In this document: piece by piece, positions 6,209 to 13,653 of the stretch
Layout of the letters: the number at the start of each line of letters is the position of its first letter
How positions within the stretch are numbered: position 1 is the stretch's first letter
Assembly (NCBI GenBank): GCA_902489075.1
Contig: CABTYO010000042.1
Span: 1-15,616 of the forward strand
Length of the DNA: 15,616 nucleotides
Source of the DNA: an uncultured Faecalicatena sp.
Lineage (GTDB): Bacteria > Bacillota > Clostridia > Lachnospirales > Lachnospiraceae
Direction: 5' to 3'
Position numbers and translations under genes: made by a program
Notes under the pieces: model-generated
Seen by the model: the letters and a program-made list of their open reading frames with translations, nothing else
Databases searched by the model: none
Told to the model about the DNA's origin: nothing

Positions 6209-7175
6209 TTAGAAGTTTCACCTCAAATCCCAATCTCGTTAGCAGTTCCATATCTGTTTCCATATTAATTCCTGCAGTAGTCAGCATATCCCCCGATATC
6301 GCTGCATTAGCTCCACTTTTGAAGCACGCCTCACCTTGGTCCCCCAGCAGTCCTCTTCCGCCTGCCAGACGGATGGATGCATCCGGAATGAGAAAACGGA
6401 AGACAGCCACACAGCGGCAGACCTCCTCATTCGTTAACACCCTGCGGTGTTCAAATGGTGTTCCTGGAATCGGGTTCAGCACATTGACCGGAATGGATGT
6501 TACTCCCAGTTCTCTTGCTGTCAGGACCATATCGATGCGGTCCTCCATCGTCTCCCCCAGTCCCAGGATTCCGCCGGAGCAGACCGAAAGCCCCGCACGT
6601 TTTGCAGCCTTGAGTGTCTCAAGCTTGTCCTGATAGGAATGCGTCGTACAGATTTCCTTAAAAAAGCGTTCCGAGGTCTCCAGGTTACAGTGTGCTCTTG
6701 TCCCTCCTGCTTCATAAATTTTTCGGAACTGTTCTTCTTTTAAGAGCCCAAATGATACACAGACCTCGATTCCGACCTCTTCCCGGATCGCCCGGATGCT
6801 TTCACAGACCTGATCCACTTCCCGGTCTGACAGCGCCCTGCCTGAAGTCACGATGGAATAGCGCAGCACATTCTGCTCTTTATTATGTCTCGCCCCTTCA
6901 ACCAGCTCCTTTGTAGAAAGCAGCGGATAGGAATCGGAACATGCCGTCTGATAATGTACACTCTGTGCACAGTATTTGCAGTCTTCCGAACACCTGCCAC
7001 ACTTTCCGTTCACAATGGTACAGATATCAAATCCACTCTGGCAGGCCTTCTGCCTGATTTCATCTGCCGCACCGGTCAATTCCTCCAGAGGTGCCCCTGT
7101 GAGGCAGATTGCATCCTCCCGTGTGATCCTCTCCCCGGAGAATACTTTCTGTTTCATTTCTTCAACGACTGTCAT
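6201..7175 (-). CDS. bioB: BioB, biotin synthase (radical SAM)
   Basis: A 324-residue radical SAM enzyme that inserts sulfur into dethiobiotin to make biotin. The 4Fe-4S/SAM motif is CSEDCKYC (Cys 62, 66, 69), followed by AQS. Other family landmarks are YSIVTSGR, the Cys of EVCVSFGLL, HCNLETS, CSGGILGLGE, NVLNPIPGTPFE and RLAGGRG, which supplies the Arg ligand of the 2Fe-2S sulfur donor cluster. The ribosome site GAGGAG lies inside the 3' end of bioY. The stop of bioY is one base before the bioB ATG, so the two are coupled. Confidence 0.96.
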   Translation of the reverse strand: MTVVEEMKQKVFSGERITREDAICLTGAPLEELTGAADEIRQKACQSGFDICTIVNGKCGRCSEDCKYCAQSVHYQTACSDSYPLLSTKELVEGARHNKEQNVLRYSIVTSGRALSDREVDQVCESIRAIREEVGIEVCVSFGLLKEEQFRKIYEAGGTRAHCNLETSERFFKEICTTHSYQDKLETLKAAKRAGLSVCSGGILGLGETMEDRIDMVLTARELGVTSIPVNVLNPIPGTPFEHRRVLTNEEVCRCVAVFRFLIPDASIRLAGGRGLLGDQGEACFKSGANAAISGDMLTTAGINMETDMELLTRLGFEVKLLND

Positions 7176-7176
7176 C

Positions 7177-7749
7177 TTATCTTACTCCTCTCTGATTCAA
7201 TCTCAGGCTGTGCAGCGCAGGTCTCACCCGTTTATATAAGAACGCCGCCAGAATACACAGGCAGATATCACCCGGTACAGCCAGCACGAAACAATAGAAA
7301 AACAACGGCCACAGACCGATTGGAGTATCAATTACAAAATTACAGATAAAATAGTAGTAGGCCATTCCCACCCCATATACGATCAGCAGTCCCGTGAAAT
7401 TTGCCGCCAGGACCCGCTTCATCTGGAACTTTTCCATATGTTCCGTCATCCTTCCCGTGACATATGCAGCAATGATAAAGCCAATAATGTATCCAAAGCT
7501 CGGCTTTGCCAGATACCAGATTCCGCCGCCTTCCGTAAAGATAGGAAGTCCGGCAAGTCCTAAAACTGCATAGAGCAACACGCTCATGCCGCCTAATTCT
7601 CCGCCCAGCAGCAGCCCCGCCATCATTGTGAATAGAAACTGCAGTGTAAACGGAACCACTGGAACCGGAACCCGGATAAACGCCCCGACTGCAATCAGCA
7701 CCGTAAACATCGCACACATTGTCATATCTCTCACGTTTACATTTTTCAT
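7177..7749 (-). CDS. bioY: BioY, biotin uptake S component
   Basis: A 190-residue integral membrane protein with about six hydrophobic segments, the biotin-binding S component of an ECF-type importer. Family marks are VPVPVVPFTLQ near residue 30, LLLGGELGGMSVLLYAVLGLAGLPIF, and KPSFGYIIGF, a variant of the PTGGYLxGF signature. It probably shares the general EcfA/EcfT energising module encoded elsewhere, since no ATPase is here. It is first in the operon, directly below the BirA operator. The ATG at 7749 has AAAGGGG upstream, which lies inside the operator spacer. Uptake and synthesis are therefore controlled together. Confidence 0.94.
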   Translation of the reverse strand: MKNVNVRDMTMCAMFTVLIAVGAFIRVPVPVVPFTLQFLFTMMAGLLLGGELGGMSVLLYAVLGLAGLPIFTEGGGIWYLAKPSFGYIIGFIIAAYVTGRMTEHMEKFQMKRVLAANFTGLLIVYGVGMAYYYFICNFVIDTPIGLWPLFFYCFVLAVPGDICLCILAAFLYKRVRPALHSLRLNQRGVR

Positions 7750-7752
7750 TGT

Positions 7753-7783
7753 TTGTTAACCCCTTTTGCATTTTTGTTTACAA
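7753..7783 (-). promoter_or_regulatory. BirA operator of the biotin operon
   Basis: TTGTTAAC (7753-7760) and GTTTACAA (7776-7783) are half-sites with one mismatch from a perfect dyad, 15 bases apart. They match the Firmicutes BirA box as I know it (TTGTAAAC, about 15 bases, GTTTACAA). The box covers the predicted transcription start and the ribosome site of bioY. Biotinyl-AMP-loaded BirA binding here would block the operon when biotin is sufficient. The spacing rules out a simple hairpin as the main role. Confidence 0.85.
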
Positions 7784-7786
7784 TCA

Positions 7787-7815
7787 ACTTTACCTGATTC
7801 TGTTGAGATTGTCAA
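7787..7815 (-). promoter_or_regulatory. Promoter of bioYBDA
   Basis: On the minus strand TTGACA (complement of 7810-7815), 17 bases, then TAAAGT (complement of 7787-7792). The predicted start point falls near 7780, inside the BirA box, leaving a leader of about 30 bases. Confidence 0.75.
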
Positions 7816-7900
7816 CCCATTTATCAATCATGGTTTACATTTAACCAGTTCTGATTTCTCCTGTTTATGAATAGAACCTTCCTTATGACATCGTGACATC

Positions 7901-7936
7901 AAAAAAAGACGCCTGCTGTATTCTGACAGACGTCTT
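7901..7936 (-). terminator. Terminator of the DUF554 gene
   Basis: AAGACGCCTG (7906-7915) pairs with CAGACGTCTT (7927-7936) with one internal mismatch and an 11-base loop. A7 at 7901-7907 gives a seven-U tract on the minus-strand transcript. It insulates the DUF554 gene from the biotin operon promoter. Confidence 0.88.
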
Positions 7937-7949
7937 CTTTCGATTTACT

Positions 7950-8675
7950 CTATAAAATTTTTGCAAGCACATCAAAGAGTACCGTAAAAAGCAGGGCCGG
8001 GAGCATATTTCCAACTCTGAATCGCTTACCGAATGCAAGATTCACCCCAACACAGAAGATCAGCACATTTCCTGTAAAAGAAAGGTCCGAAATGATCTGT
8101 GTTGTAAGGACCGGTTCCAGAAATCTGGCAAAAAGGGTGATCAACCCCTGCCATATTCCCACCGGAAGTGCTGAAAACACGGCGCCTTTCCCATAAGTTG
8201 ATGCAAAGACCAGCACAATCCCCGCATCCAGGACCGCTTTGGCCGCAAGCATGGAATAATCACCGCGCATCCCGTCCTCCAGAGCGCCTACGATTGCCAT
8301 GGCGCCTACACAAATGACAAGTGAAGCCGAGACAAAGCCCTCCACAAACTGGCTGTCATTCTTCCCGCCCACCTTCCTGCGGAGCCATTCCCCGAAATGG
8401 TCCATCCACTTCTCTATCTGAATCCACTCGCCCAGAAGCGCACCTGCGACCAGTGAGCCGATCAGCAGCATCGTCCCGGATGTTTCCAAAGCACCATTTT
8501 CTACACTGAACATGCCTTTCAGTGCACCGGATACTCCGATAAAAATCGTACAGACCCCAAGCGCCTGCATCATGATCTCCTGATATCTTTTCTTTAAGCC
8601 GCCTTTTAACAGCATTCCAAGACCACCGCCCAGAATAACGGCCGCCACATTAATAACCGTACCCAGTCCCCTCAT
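7950..8675 (-). CDS. DUF554 family membrane protein
   Basis: A 241-residue, very hydrophobic protein with about six to seven membrane segments. It begins MRGLGTVINVAAVILGGGLGMLLKGGL, the glycine-rich N-terminal helix typical of DUF554 (YdfK-like) proteins. FVEGFVSASLVICVGAMAIVGALEDG in the middle is the family's best conserved part. A soluble loop lies around EWIQIEKWMDHFGEWLRRKVGGKND. The family is widespread in Firmicutes and has been proposed to be a transporter, but I know of no firmly assigned substrate. AGAGG precedes the ATG at 8675. The gene forms its own unit, with a promoter at 8775-8803, a structured leader and a terminator. Confidence 0.87.
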   Translation of the reverse strand: MRGLGTVINVAAVILGGGLGMLLKGGLKKRYQEIMMQALGVCTIFIGVSGALKGMFSVENGALETSGTMLLIGSLVAGALLGEWIQIEKWMDHFGEWLRRKVGGKNDSQFVEGFVSASLVICVGAMAIVGALEDGMRGDYSMLAAKAVLDAGIVLVFASTYGKGAVFSALPVGIWQGLITLFARFLEPVLTTQIISDLSFTGNVLIFCVGVNLAFGKRFRVGNMLPALLFTVLFDVLAKIL

Positions 8676-8718
8676 GTCATTCCTCTTGTCCTAAATATTT
8701 GCCCATAAGCATCTTCCC

Positions 8719-8759
8719 AGCTTTCACAGCTCAAAGAAGATTCTTTAAGCCGTGAAGCT
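8719..8759 (-). promoter_or_regulatory. Long imperfect palindrome in the DUF554 leader
   Basis: AGCTTTCACAGCTCAAAGAA (8719-8738) is nearly the reverse complement of 8741-8759, with one bulged base and two wobble-type mismatches. It lies just below the predicted start point of the DUF554 transcript and about 45 bases before its start codon. It could be a 5' stabilising hairpin, an attenuation structure or an operator. Confidence 0.5.
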
Positions 8760-8774
8760 AAAATTTTTATCAAT

Positions 8775-8803
8775 ATTATAAAATAGAATACTCTTCCTGT
8801 CTA
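8775..8803 (-). promoter_or_regulatory. Promoter of the DUF554 gene
   Basis: On the minus strand TAGACA (complement of 8798-8803), 17 bases, then a perfect TATAAT (complement of 8775-8780). The leader would be about 92 bases. Confidence 0.68.
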
Positions 8804-8907
8804 ATCATAATTTTGAATATACAACATTCATTTTTCGAATACTTCTGATTCCGTTTTGAATCCCCAGAAAACCGAATACCGTCATCTGCTGATCACCGCA
8901 CAAACAC

Positions 8908-8944
8908 TTTTACATTTGTAAAACTTTTACACTTATGCTATAAT
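8908..8944 (+). promoter_or_regulatory. Promoter and operator of the TetR-MFS unit
   Basis: The dyad TTTTACA-TT-TGTAAAA is perfect at 8908-8923. The -35 TTGTAA (8916-8921) lies inside it, followed by 17 bases and the -10 TATAAT (8939-8944). A third half-site TTTTACA recurs at 8925-8931 in the spacer. A TetR dimer bound here would cover the promoter, so autorepression is likely. Confidence 0.68.
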
Positions 8945-8963
8945 TCTTAATGAGGTGAAAAAA

Positions 8964-9524
8964 ATGATCAACAAAAACACAACAAACCCTGCAGCGCTGC
9001 GTTCCAGGACAGCACTGGCCAGGGCACTGGTCCTGCTGCTCCTTGAGCGTCCGTTAAAAGACATCACGATCGAGGATATTACCAGCAGCGCAGGCCTGTC
9101 AAGACAGACCTTTTACACAAATTTCAGTCAGAAAGAGGACATCCTGGAACACTCACTTAACGAACTCTTTTCTATGCTTACAAAAGAGCTCCATCCCCTG
9201 CCGGATACAATGTGCGGGATGCTGACAGCCTATTTCCAGTTCTGGAGCGGACATAAGAAATTCCTGTCCGTACTGTTTGACAATGAGCTCTCTTATCTTT
9301 TTGCAACCAACAACGTGTATCTCTTCCGAAATGAATTTTCATCCTATGCCCAAAAAGGAAAACCATCACAAGAAGAAATCCCCTATCTGGAAAGTTATCT
9401 TGCCGGACTGACTTTCCAACTGCTCCGCACCTGGCAGCAAAATGCCTGGCTGGAGGATACAGAACTGATCGTACAGATTGCATGCCGGCTATTGAAGGGA
9501 GAGTTTTTTAATGGAAAAGAATAA
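8964..9524 (+). CDS. TetR/AcrR-family regulator
   Basis: A 186-residue protein. Residues about 10-58 are a TetR helix-turn-helix: an ALARALVLLLLERPLKDITIEDI helix, then SAGLSRQTFYTNFSQKEDIL, which contains the recognition helix and the conserved FYxxFxxKxxIL. The all-helical C-terminal part is the dimer and ligand domain, of a type common in Firmicutes TetR proteins. The ATG at 8964 has AGGTGA five bases upstream. The GTG at 8955 is part of that site and is not used. The gene overlaps the start of the MFS-kinase gene by 14 bases, so the two are one operon and the transporter is its probable target. The ligand is unknown. Confidence 0.9.
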   Translation: MINKNTTNPAALRSRTALARALVLLLLERPLKDITIEDITSSAGLSRQTFYTNFSQKEDILEHSLNELFSMLTKELHPLPDTMCGMLTAYFQFWSGHKKFLSVLFDNELSYLFATNNVYLFRNEFSSYAQKGKPSQEEIPYLESYLAGLTFQLLRTWQQNAWLEDTELIVQIACRLLKGEFFNGKE

Positions 9525-11571
9525 CGGAAACCGTAAACTGATTATTGGAATTATCATCATCGGAGCTTTCATCAGCTCCTTAAACCAGACAGTCATGACA
9601 GCGTCACTGCCCAGGATTATGACAGAATTCGGGATTACCGCGGGAATCGGACAATGGCTTACCACAGGCTATCTGCTGTTTATGGGAGTCATGATCCCGT
9701 GCACCGGATATCTCATGGAACACTTTTCTTCCAAAAAGCTGTATCTGGTATCTGTCTCCCTGTTTTTCATAGGCTGCGCGGCTGCCGCATTTTCGCCCAA
9801 CGTCTATCTGCTCCTCCTTGCCCGTGTGGTACAGGCACTTGGCGCCGGGATTCTTCTTCCACTCCCCCAGGTCGTAGCATTTCGACTGTATCGGCCAGAG
9901 GAACGTGGTGCAATTATGGGCATCGTAGGACTCACAACCGGGTTCGCACCGGCCTTTGGCCCTACCTTTGCAGGCTGGGTCGCAGACGCCTTCGGATGGC
10001 GCAGTATATTTTATATCATGTGCATCCTGGCTGCCTTTGGAATCATTCTGGCCCTGTTCAAGCTTCCTGATCAAAAAATGCATTCGGACGGAAAACTGGA
10101 CATGCTCTCAGTCGTTATGTCAACCATCGGGTTCTGCGGTCTTCTGACCGGTGTGTCCAATCAGGGGAATTATGGATTTTCCTCCCCGCTTACCTTCGGA
10201 CCGCTTCTGATCGGAATCGTATGTGTAGCACTGTTTGCCATCCGCCAGCTCCGGCTTTCAACTCCGCTTTTGGAATTGAGGATCTTTAAAAACAGGAATT
10301 TTACCCTGGGTACAGTCCTGCTGATCTTTGCCTATGGCTCCATGCTCTCCGTTTCTACCCTGCTGCCCATCTATATCCAGAATTTACGGCACTACTCTGC
10401 CACCATATCCGGTCTGGTCCTGCTGCCGGGCGCACTTTTCCTGGCGATTTTAAACCCTTTATGCGGCAGGATACTGGACAAAAAGGGACCCTACCTTTTG
10501 TCGCTGGCAGGACTCGTCCTTCTTGGCGGCGCTACATTCAGTCTTTCGTTTATTGGCGCCAAGACGCCGCTTCCCATAATTATCATCATCTATGCATTCC
10601 GTATGCTTGGCGTTGTAGCCCTTCTGCAGCCTCTGCAGACCTGGTCCGTCAATTCTGTGGAGTCTAAATTTGTAGCACATGGGACCGCCCTGATGAATAC
10701 TGTGCGCCAGGTCGGCGGCTCTATCATCAGCGCACTTCTCGTAACCGTCATGTCCGTTTCTGCGAAAACAGGCGGAGATATGAAAGGAATTCAGACTTCC
10801 TTTCTGGTAACTTCTGTTATCGTACTGGCTTCTCTTATCGCCTGCGCCGTTTTAATGCGCCCCCGAAAGGCTGCCGCTGTGGCAACTGCCGAAGGCAGCA
10901 GCACTGCTGAGTCCACTGCTCCTTCCATGCAGGGAATGTCGTCAAAGCAGGCTCCACATATCATCATCACGATTGCCAGGGAATATGGAAGCGGAGGCCG
11001 GGAAATCGGGCTGAAAGCTGCACAGGCCCTTGGAATTCCCTTTTATGACAGGGAACTGATCGCCATGGAGGCGCGGGAATGCGGGCTGCCCGATGATTAT
11101 GTGGAAACTACGGATGAGAGAATCTCCCTTCGCAATACTGCATGGGACTGGGCCGCACAGAGCTATGGTGTCTTTGAAACCCATCTTTTTGATACCGGGA
11201 ATCTCAGTGAGGCAGACCGCCTTTACCACGCACAGCAGCGGGTCATCCAGCAGATTGCACAGAAGGGTTCCTGCGTCATCATCGGCAGGTGCGCTGACTA
11301 TATCCTGAGAGATGAGCCCGGATGTCTGCGCATCTTCATCTGCTCTGACCCAACCCAGAAACGCAGACGCATAGAAAAGGAATATGGAATTGTACCTGAA
11401 AAGGCTGATGCGGTAATGAAACGCAAAGACAGTGAAAGGGCCTTCCACCATAAGCGCTACACCGGGCAGACATGGGGCCGCCCCTCCAACTACCATATGG
11501 TGCTGAACAGCACGCTTTTGGGAATCGACGGATGCGTAAGACTCATCCTGGAAGGAGTACATCAATCATAA
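9511..11571 (+). CDS. MFS efflux permease fused to cytidylate-kinase-like domain
   Basis: One uninterrupted frame of 686 residues. Residues 1-450 are a DHA2-type major facilitator with about 14 membrane segments: LNQTVMTASLPRIM in the first segment (the D1-like motif with Asn25 where many have Asp), a GYLMEHFSSKKLYL motif A, and GFAPAFGPTFAGW as the antiporter motif C. An Ala/Ser/Thr-rich linker spans about 452-482. Residues 483-686 match cytidylate-kinase-like proteins: IIITIAREYGSGGREIG (484-500), PFYDRELI (510-517), CVIIGRCADYIL (588-599), LRIFICSDP and a closing RYTGQTWG-YH helix. The nucleotide loop is GSGGREIG instead of GKS/T, as is usual in that family, so kinase activity is unproven. 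The ribosome site GAAGGGAG precedes the ATG, inside the tetR end. The kinase-like part should face the cytoplasm. Confidence 0.9.
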   Translation: MEKNNGNRKLIIGIIIIGAFISSLNQTVMTASLPRIMTEFGITAGIGQWLTTGYLLFMGVMIPCTGYLMEHFSSKKLYLVSVSLFFIGCAAAAFSPNVYLLLLARVVQALGAGILLPLPQVVAFRLYRPEERGAIMGIVGLTTGFAPAFGPTFAGWVADAFGWRSIFYIMCILAAFGIILALFKLPDQKMHSDGKLDMLSVVMSTIGFCGLLTGVSNQGNYGFSSPLTFGPLLIGIVCVALFAIRQLRLSTPLLELRIFKNRNFTLGTVLLIFAYGSMLSVSTLLPIYIQNLRHYSATISGLVLLPGALFLAILNPLCGRILDKKGPYLLSLAGLVLLGGATFSLSFIGAKTPLPIIIIIYAFRMLGVVALLQPLQTWSVNSVESKFVAHGTALMNTVRQVGGSIISALLVTVMSVSAKTGGDMKGIQTSFLVTSVIVLASLIACAVLMRPRKAAAVATAEGSSTAESTAPSMQGMSSKQAPHIIITIAREYGSGGREIGLKAAQALGIPFYDRELIAMEARECGLPDDYVETTDERISLRNTAWDWAAQSYGVFETHLFDTGNLSEADRLYHAQQRVIQQIAQKGSCVIIGRCADYILRDEPGCLRIFICSDPTQKRRRIEKEYGIVPEKADAVMKRKDSERAFHHKRYTGQTWGRPSNYHMVLNSTLLGIDGCVRLILEGVHQS

Positions 11572-11591
11572 AGCTGCCTCAGGGCAGATCT

Positions 11592-11640
11592 AAAAACAGG
11601 CTGCTGCAAAATGTGATTTCACTTTGCAGCAGCCTGCTTT
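11592..11640. terminator. Bidirectional terminator, MFS-kinase and FUSC genes
   Basis: CAGGCTGCTGCAAA (11597-11610) pairs perfectly with TTTGCAGCAGCCTG (11623-11636), and GTGA (11613-11616) pairs with TCAC (11619-11622) at the tip. TAAAAA at 11591-11596 gives a U-tract for the leftward FUSC transcript. CTTT after the stem gives a weaker one rightward. Confidence 0.87.
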
Positions 11641-11735
11641 CATACAGACGATACGTGGCATATATCCCGATTCTCCAAAGACATTCTAAGAAACAGTATG
11701 AATCCTGCAATACCTTTAAAACGGCACAGATCAGC

Positions 11736-13484
11736 TTAAGAGCTTAAGTCTGCCGCATCAAACACAGGTGCATCCGCACGCCCGGCAATCAGTTTCCTGT
11801 GGGCATGGCGGATCTTCTCCTGATACTCGGCCAGAATTTCCGGGAACATTTTCCATTTCTCCAGCGATGCATTCTGCGTCAGCTTTTCCTCCAGCAGATA
11901 AACCTGTACCATCAGATTATAGTATAATTGAGAATCCATCTGCTGTTTGCGGCAGATTTTTGCAAGCAGCTCTGTCAGGGATGTATATTTTCTCCACAAC
12001 TGCATCGTAGCCTGCGCCCTGCTGTATGGGAAAACCAGGCAGTTTACCAGATATCCTGCCAGGACGCCCACCAGGATATACCCGATCCTGATCAGGAACA
12101 TTCCCCCTACCTGTTCAAATCCAAACGCCCCCATAAACACGGCACCGCCCAGGGCTCCGATGGTGGAGCATGCAAAAGTCTGTGCATAGTCTGTAAAATA
12201 GAAGGATAAATATCCGGAAATCATCATGGCTGCGGTTCTGCCTGCCGGAGAAGGAACCAGGGAATAAATGAGTACGGATGCCAGGCCTCCTGCAAGAGTC
12301 GCCAGCACACGCTTCTTTATTTTTACAGGCACATCGTCTGCATAGGGCAGAGATACCGAAGCCAGGGTAAAGAGCAGCCATTTCCCGTGAGGAAGCGCCA
12401 GAGTCTGCACCAGCAGAGTCGCCAGGGATAGAAGCAGTGCCACACGGACTGCATAGACAGCCCGGACAGAACTGAAATCCAGAGCGGTCTCCAGACGCAG
12501 TTTCATGGAGAGGGCCGTCTTTTTATAATGGGTCTTATTCTTCGGGTCTGACATGTGAAGAAGTCTGTCACGGGTATAAAGAAGGGCGTGATAAAAGAGC
12601 CGTACCACTTTCTTCTCTTCATATCCTGCAAATACCGTTTCATCCACAGGCGGAATACTTTCCGTCTCTGCCTGAAGGAAAGCCTCATATATCTTAAGCT
12701 GTCCTGAAACATACTCAAGAATCGCTTTTTCCTGTGCCGACATCTCTTCCGGCAGTTCCTGGATGAGAATCAGCAGATGCTCTAACCCCCGGCCAGCCGC
12801 AATCATGGAAAAACTGGCATCCGAGATACTCAGCACATTCTTCCTGCGTTCATACACGGTATGGGAAAGACGGCACAGCAGCTTCCGGATTCTACTGGTA
12901 TCCGGCTGATCCACAGTCCCTTCCAATCTGCAGGAAGCTGCCCCGCATACATCATCAATCATTTCCGTAAGGACATCTCTGGCAGTTTCCACCACTCTTT
13001 TTCTTCCCATAAACCATTGATAAAGGATAATAGAGAGTGCTCCCACCAGCATGGCAATGATTCGTCTGGGCAGCCCAGATGCGTTGACTGGCGAAATAAA
13101 CACAAGGAACAGGTAGGACAATATGTACGGAAAATACAAATGGTTGGAATATTCATAAGTAAATGCATACAAAATGAGCAGTAATGTGATAAAATTGACA
13201 CAGAGCGACCATGGCGCAGACAACATGCCCACCAGAAAGGCGGCGACTGCCATCCATACAAGGACAAGTGCCTGGATGAGGAAATGCCTGAACGGTGTGG
13301 CTGTGAGGTCACGTGCCATAGAAGCCGACATCATAATGGTAAAAATGACGCCGACTATGGAATTTTCAGGTCCGAAGATGAATTGGAATACATTTACATA
13401 CAGGATAATAAAAAGAAAGTTTAACGTACCAAAGCGAAAGTTATGGCGGACCACTTCGGGAATTTTTAAGTTTATGTGTTTCAT
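11736..13484 (-). CDS. FUSC-family membrane exporter-like protein
   Basis: A 582-residue protein with two membrane bundles around a soluble middle. The N-terminal bundle, about residues 20-160, has six hydrophobic segments and ends at YQWFMGRKRVVETARD. The cytoplasmic helical region is about 165-335. The second bundle (about 340-500) starts with VRAVYAVRVALLLSLATLLVQ and holds the FUSC core HGKWLLFTLASVSLPYADDVPVKIKKRVLATLAGG, ending at LVNCLVFPYSRAQAT. The layout matches the fusaric-acid/aromatic-acid exporter superfamily (YccS/AaeB relatives). Members are thought to expel aromatic or weak acids, but substrate cannot be read from sequence. AAAGGAGG precedes the ATG at 13484. It is divergent from marR, its likely regulator. 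Confidence 0.86.
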   Translation of the reverse strand: MKHINLKIPEVVRHNFRFGTLNFLFIILYVNVFQFIFGPENSIVGVIFTIMMSASMARDLTATPFRHFLIQALVLVWMAVAAFLVGMLSAPWSLCVNFITLLLILYAFTYEYSNHLYFPYILSYLFLVFISPVNASGLPRRIIAMLVGALSIILYQWFMGRKRVVETARDVLTEMIDDVCGAASCRLEGTVDQPDTSRIRKLLCRLSHTVYERRKNVLSISDASFSMIAAGRGLEHLLILIQELPEEMSAQEKAILEYVSGQLKIYEAFLQAETESIPPVDETVFAGYEEKKVVRLFYHALLYTRDRLLHMSDPKNKTHYKKTALSMKLRLETALDFSSVRAVYAVRVALLLSLATLLVQTLALPHGKWLLFTLASVSLPYADDVPVKIKKRVLATLAGGLASVLIYSLVPSPAGRTAAMMISGYLSFYFTDYAQTFACSTIGALGGAVFMGAFGFEQVGGMFLIRIGYILVGVLAGYLVNCLVFPYSRAQATMQLWRKYTSLTELLAKICRKQQMDSQLYYNLMVQVYLLEEKLTQNASLEKWKMFPEILAEYQEKIRHAHRKLIAGRADAPVFDAADLSS

Positions 13485-13523
13485 TGAATCGACTGCCTCC
13501 TTTAGTCTGCAGCACAGCTGCGT

Positions 13524-13563
13524 GCCTGCCGCCGGCTTTTATACAAACGGTCCCCGGGCAGGC
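13524..13563 (-). promoter_or_regulatory. GC-rich hairpin upstream of the FUSC gene
   Basis: GCCTGCC (13524-13530) pairs with GGCAGGC (13557-13563) across a 26-base loop, within an unusually GC-rich patch. A smaller GCAGC-ACA-GCTGC hairpin (13509-13521) lies closer to the gene. Both would be in the FUSC mRNA leader if its promoter is in the AT-rich part beyond 13563. The role is uncertain. Confidence 0.35.
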
Positions 13564-13619
13564 TAAATTAGTGTCATAAATACGATAGTCATATTTTGTT
13601 TACTAATTTATTACGATAG
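13563..13619. promoter_or_regulatory. Shared marR/FUSC control region with repeats
   Basis: TACGATAG occurs twice in direct orientation at 13581-13588 and 13612-13619, 31 bases apart, close to three helical turns. CTAAATTAG (13563-13571) and CTAATTTA (13603-13610) form a further inverted pair. The stretch is AT-rich and separates the divergent genes, as expected for a MarR operator. I could not assign -35/-10 boxes with confidence. Confidence 0.5.
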
Positions 13620-13653
13620 CATTTTCAAAATCATTTGTCAATGGAGAGAAAAA

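Noticed and set aside
7340..7771. Second minus-strand frame of 143 codons overlapping bioY
   Set aside because: It lies almost wholly over the clear BioY coding sequence and its translation has no recognisable domain.
7750..7900. Riboswitch in front of bioY
   Set aside because: The predicted leader is only about 30 bases and a BirA box explains it; no complex fold is seen.
8719..8773. Plus-strand terminator at the DUF554 leader palindrome
   Set aside because: There is a T-run after the stem, but no plus-strand gene lies upstream; the position in the minus-strand leader fits a leader element better. Kept only as a regulatory feature.
10942..11565. Minus-strand frame of 207 codons opposite the kinase-like domain
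   Set aside because: It is antisense to a strongly conserved domain, with no ribosome site or family resemblance.
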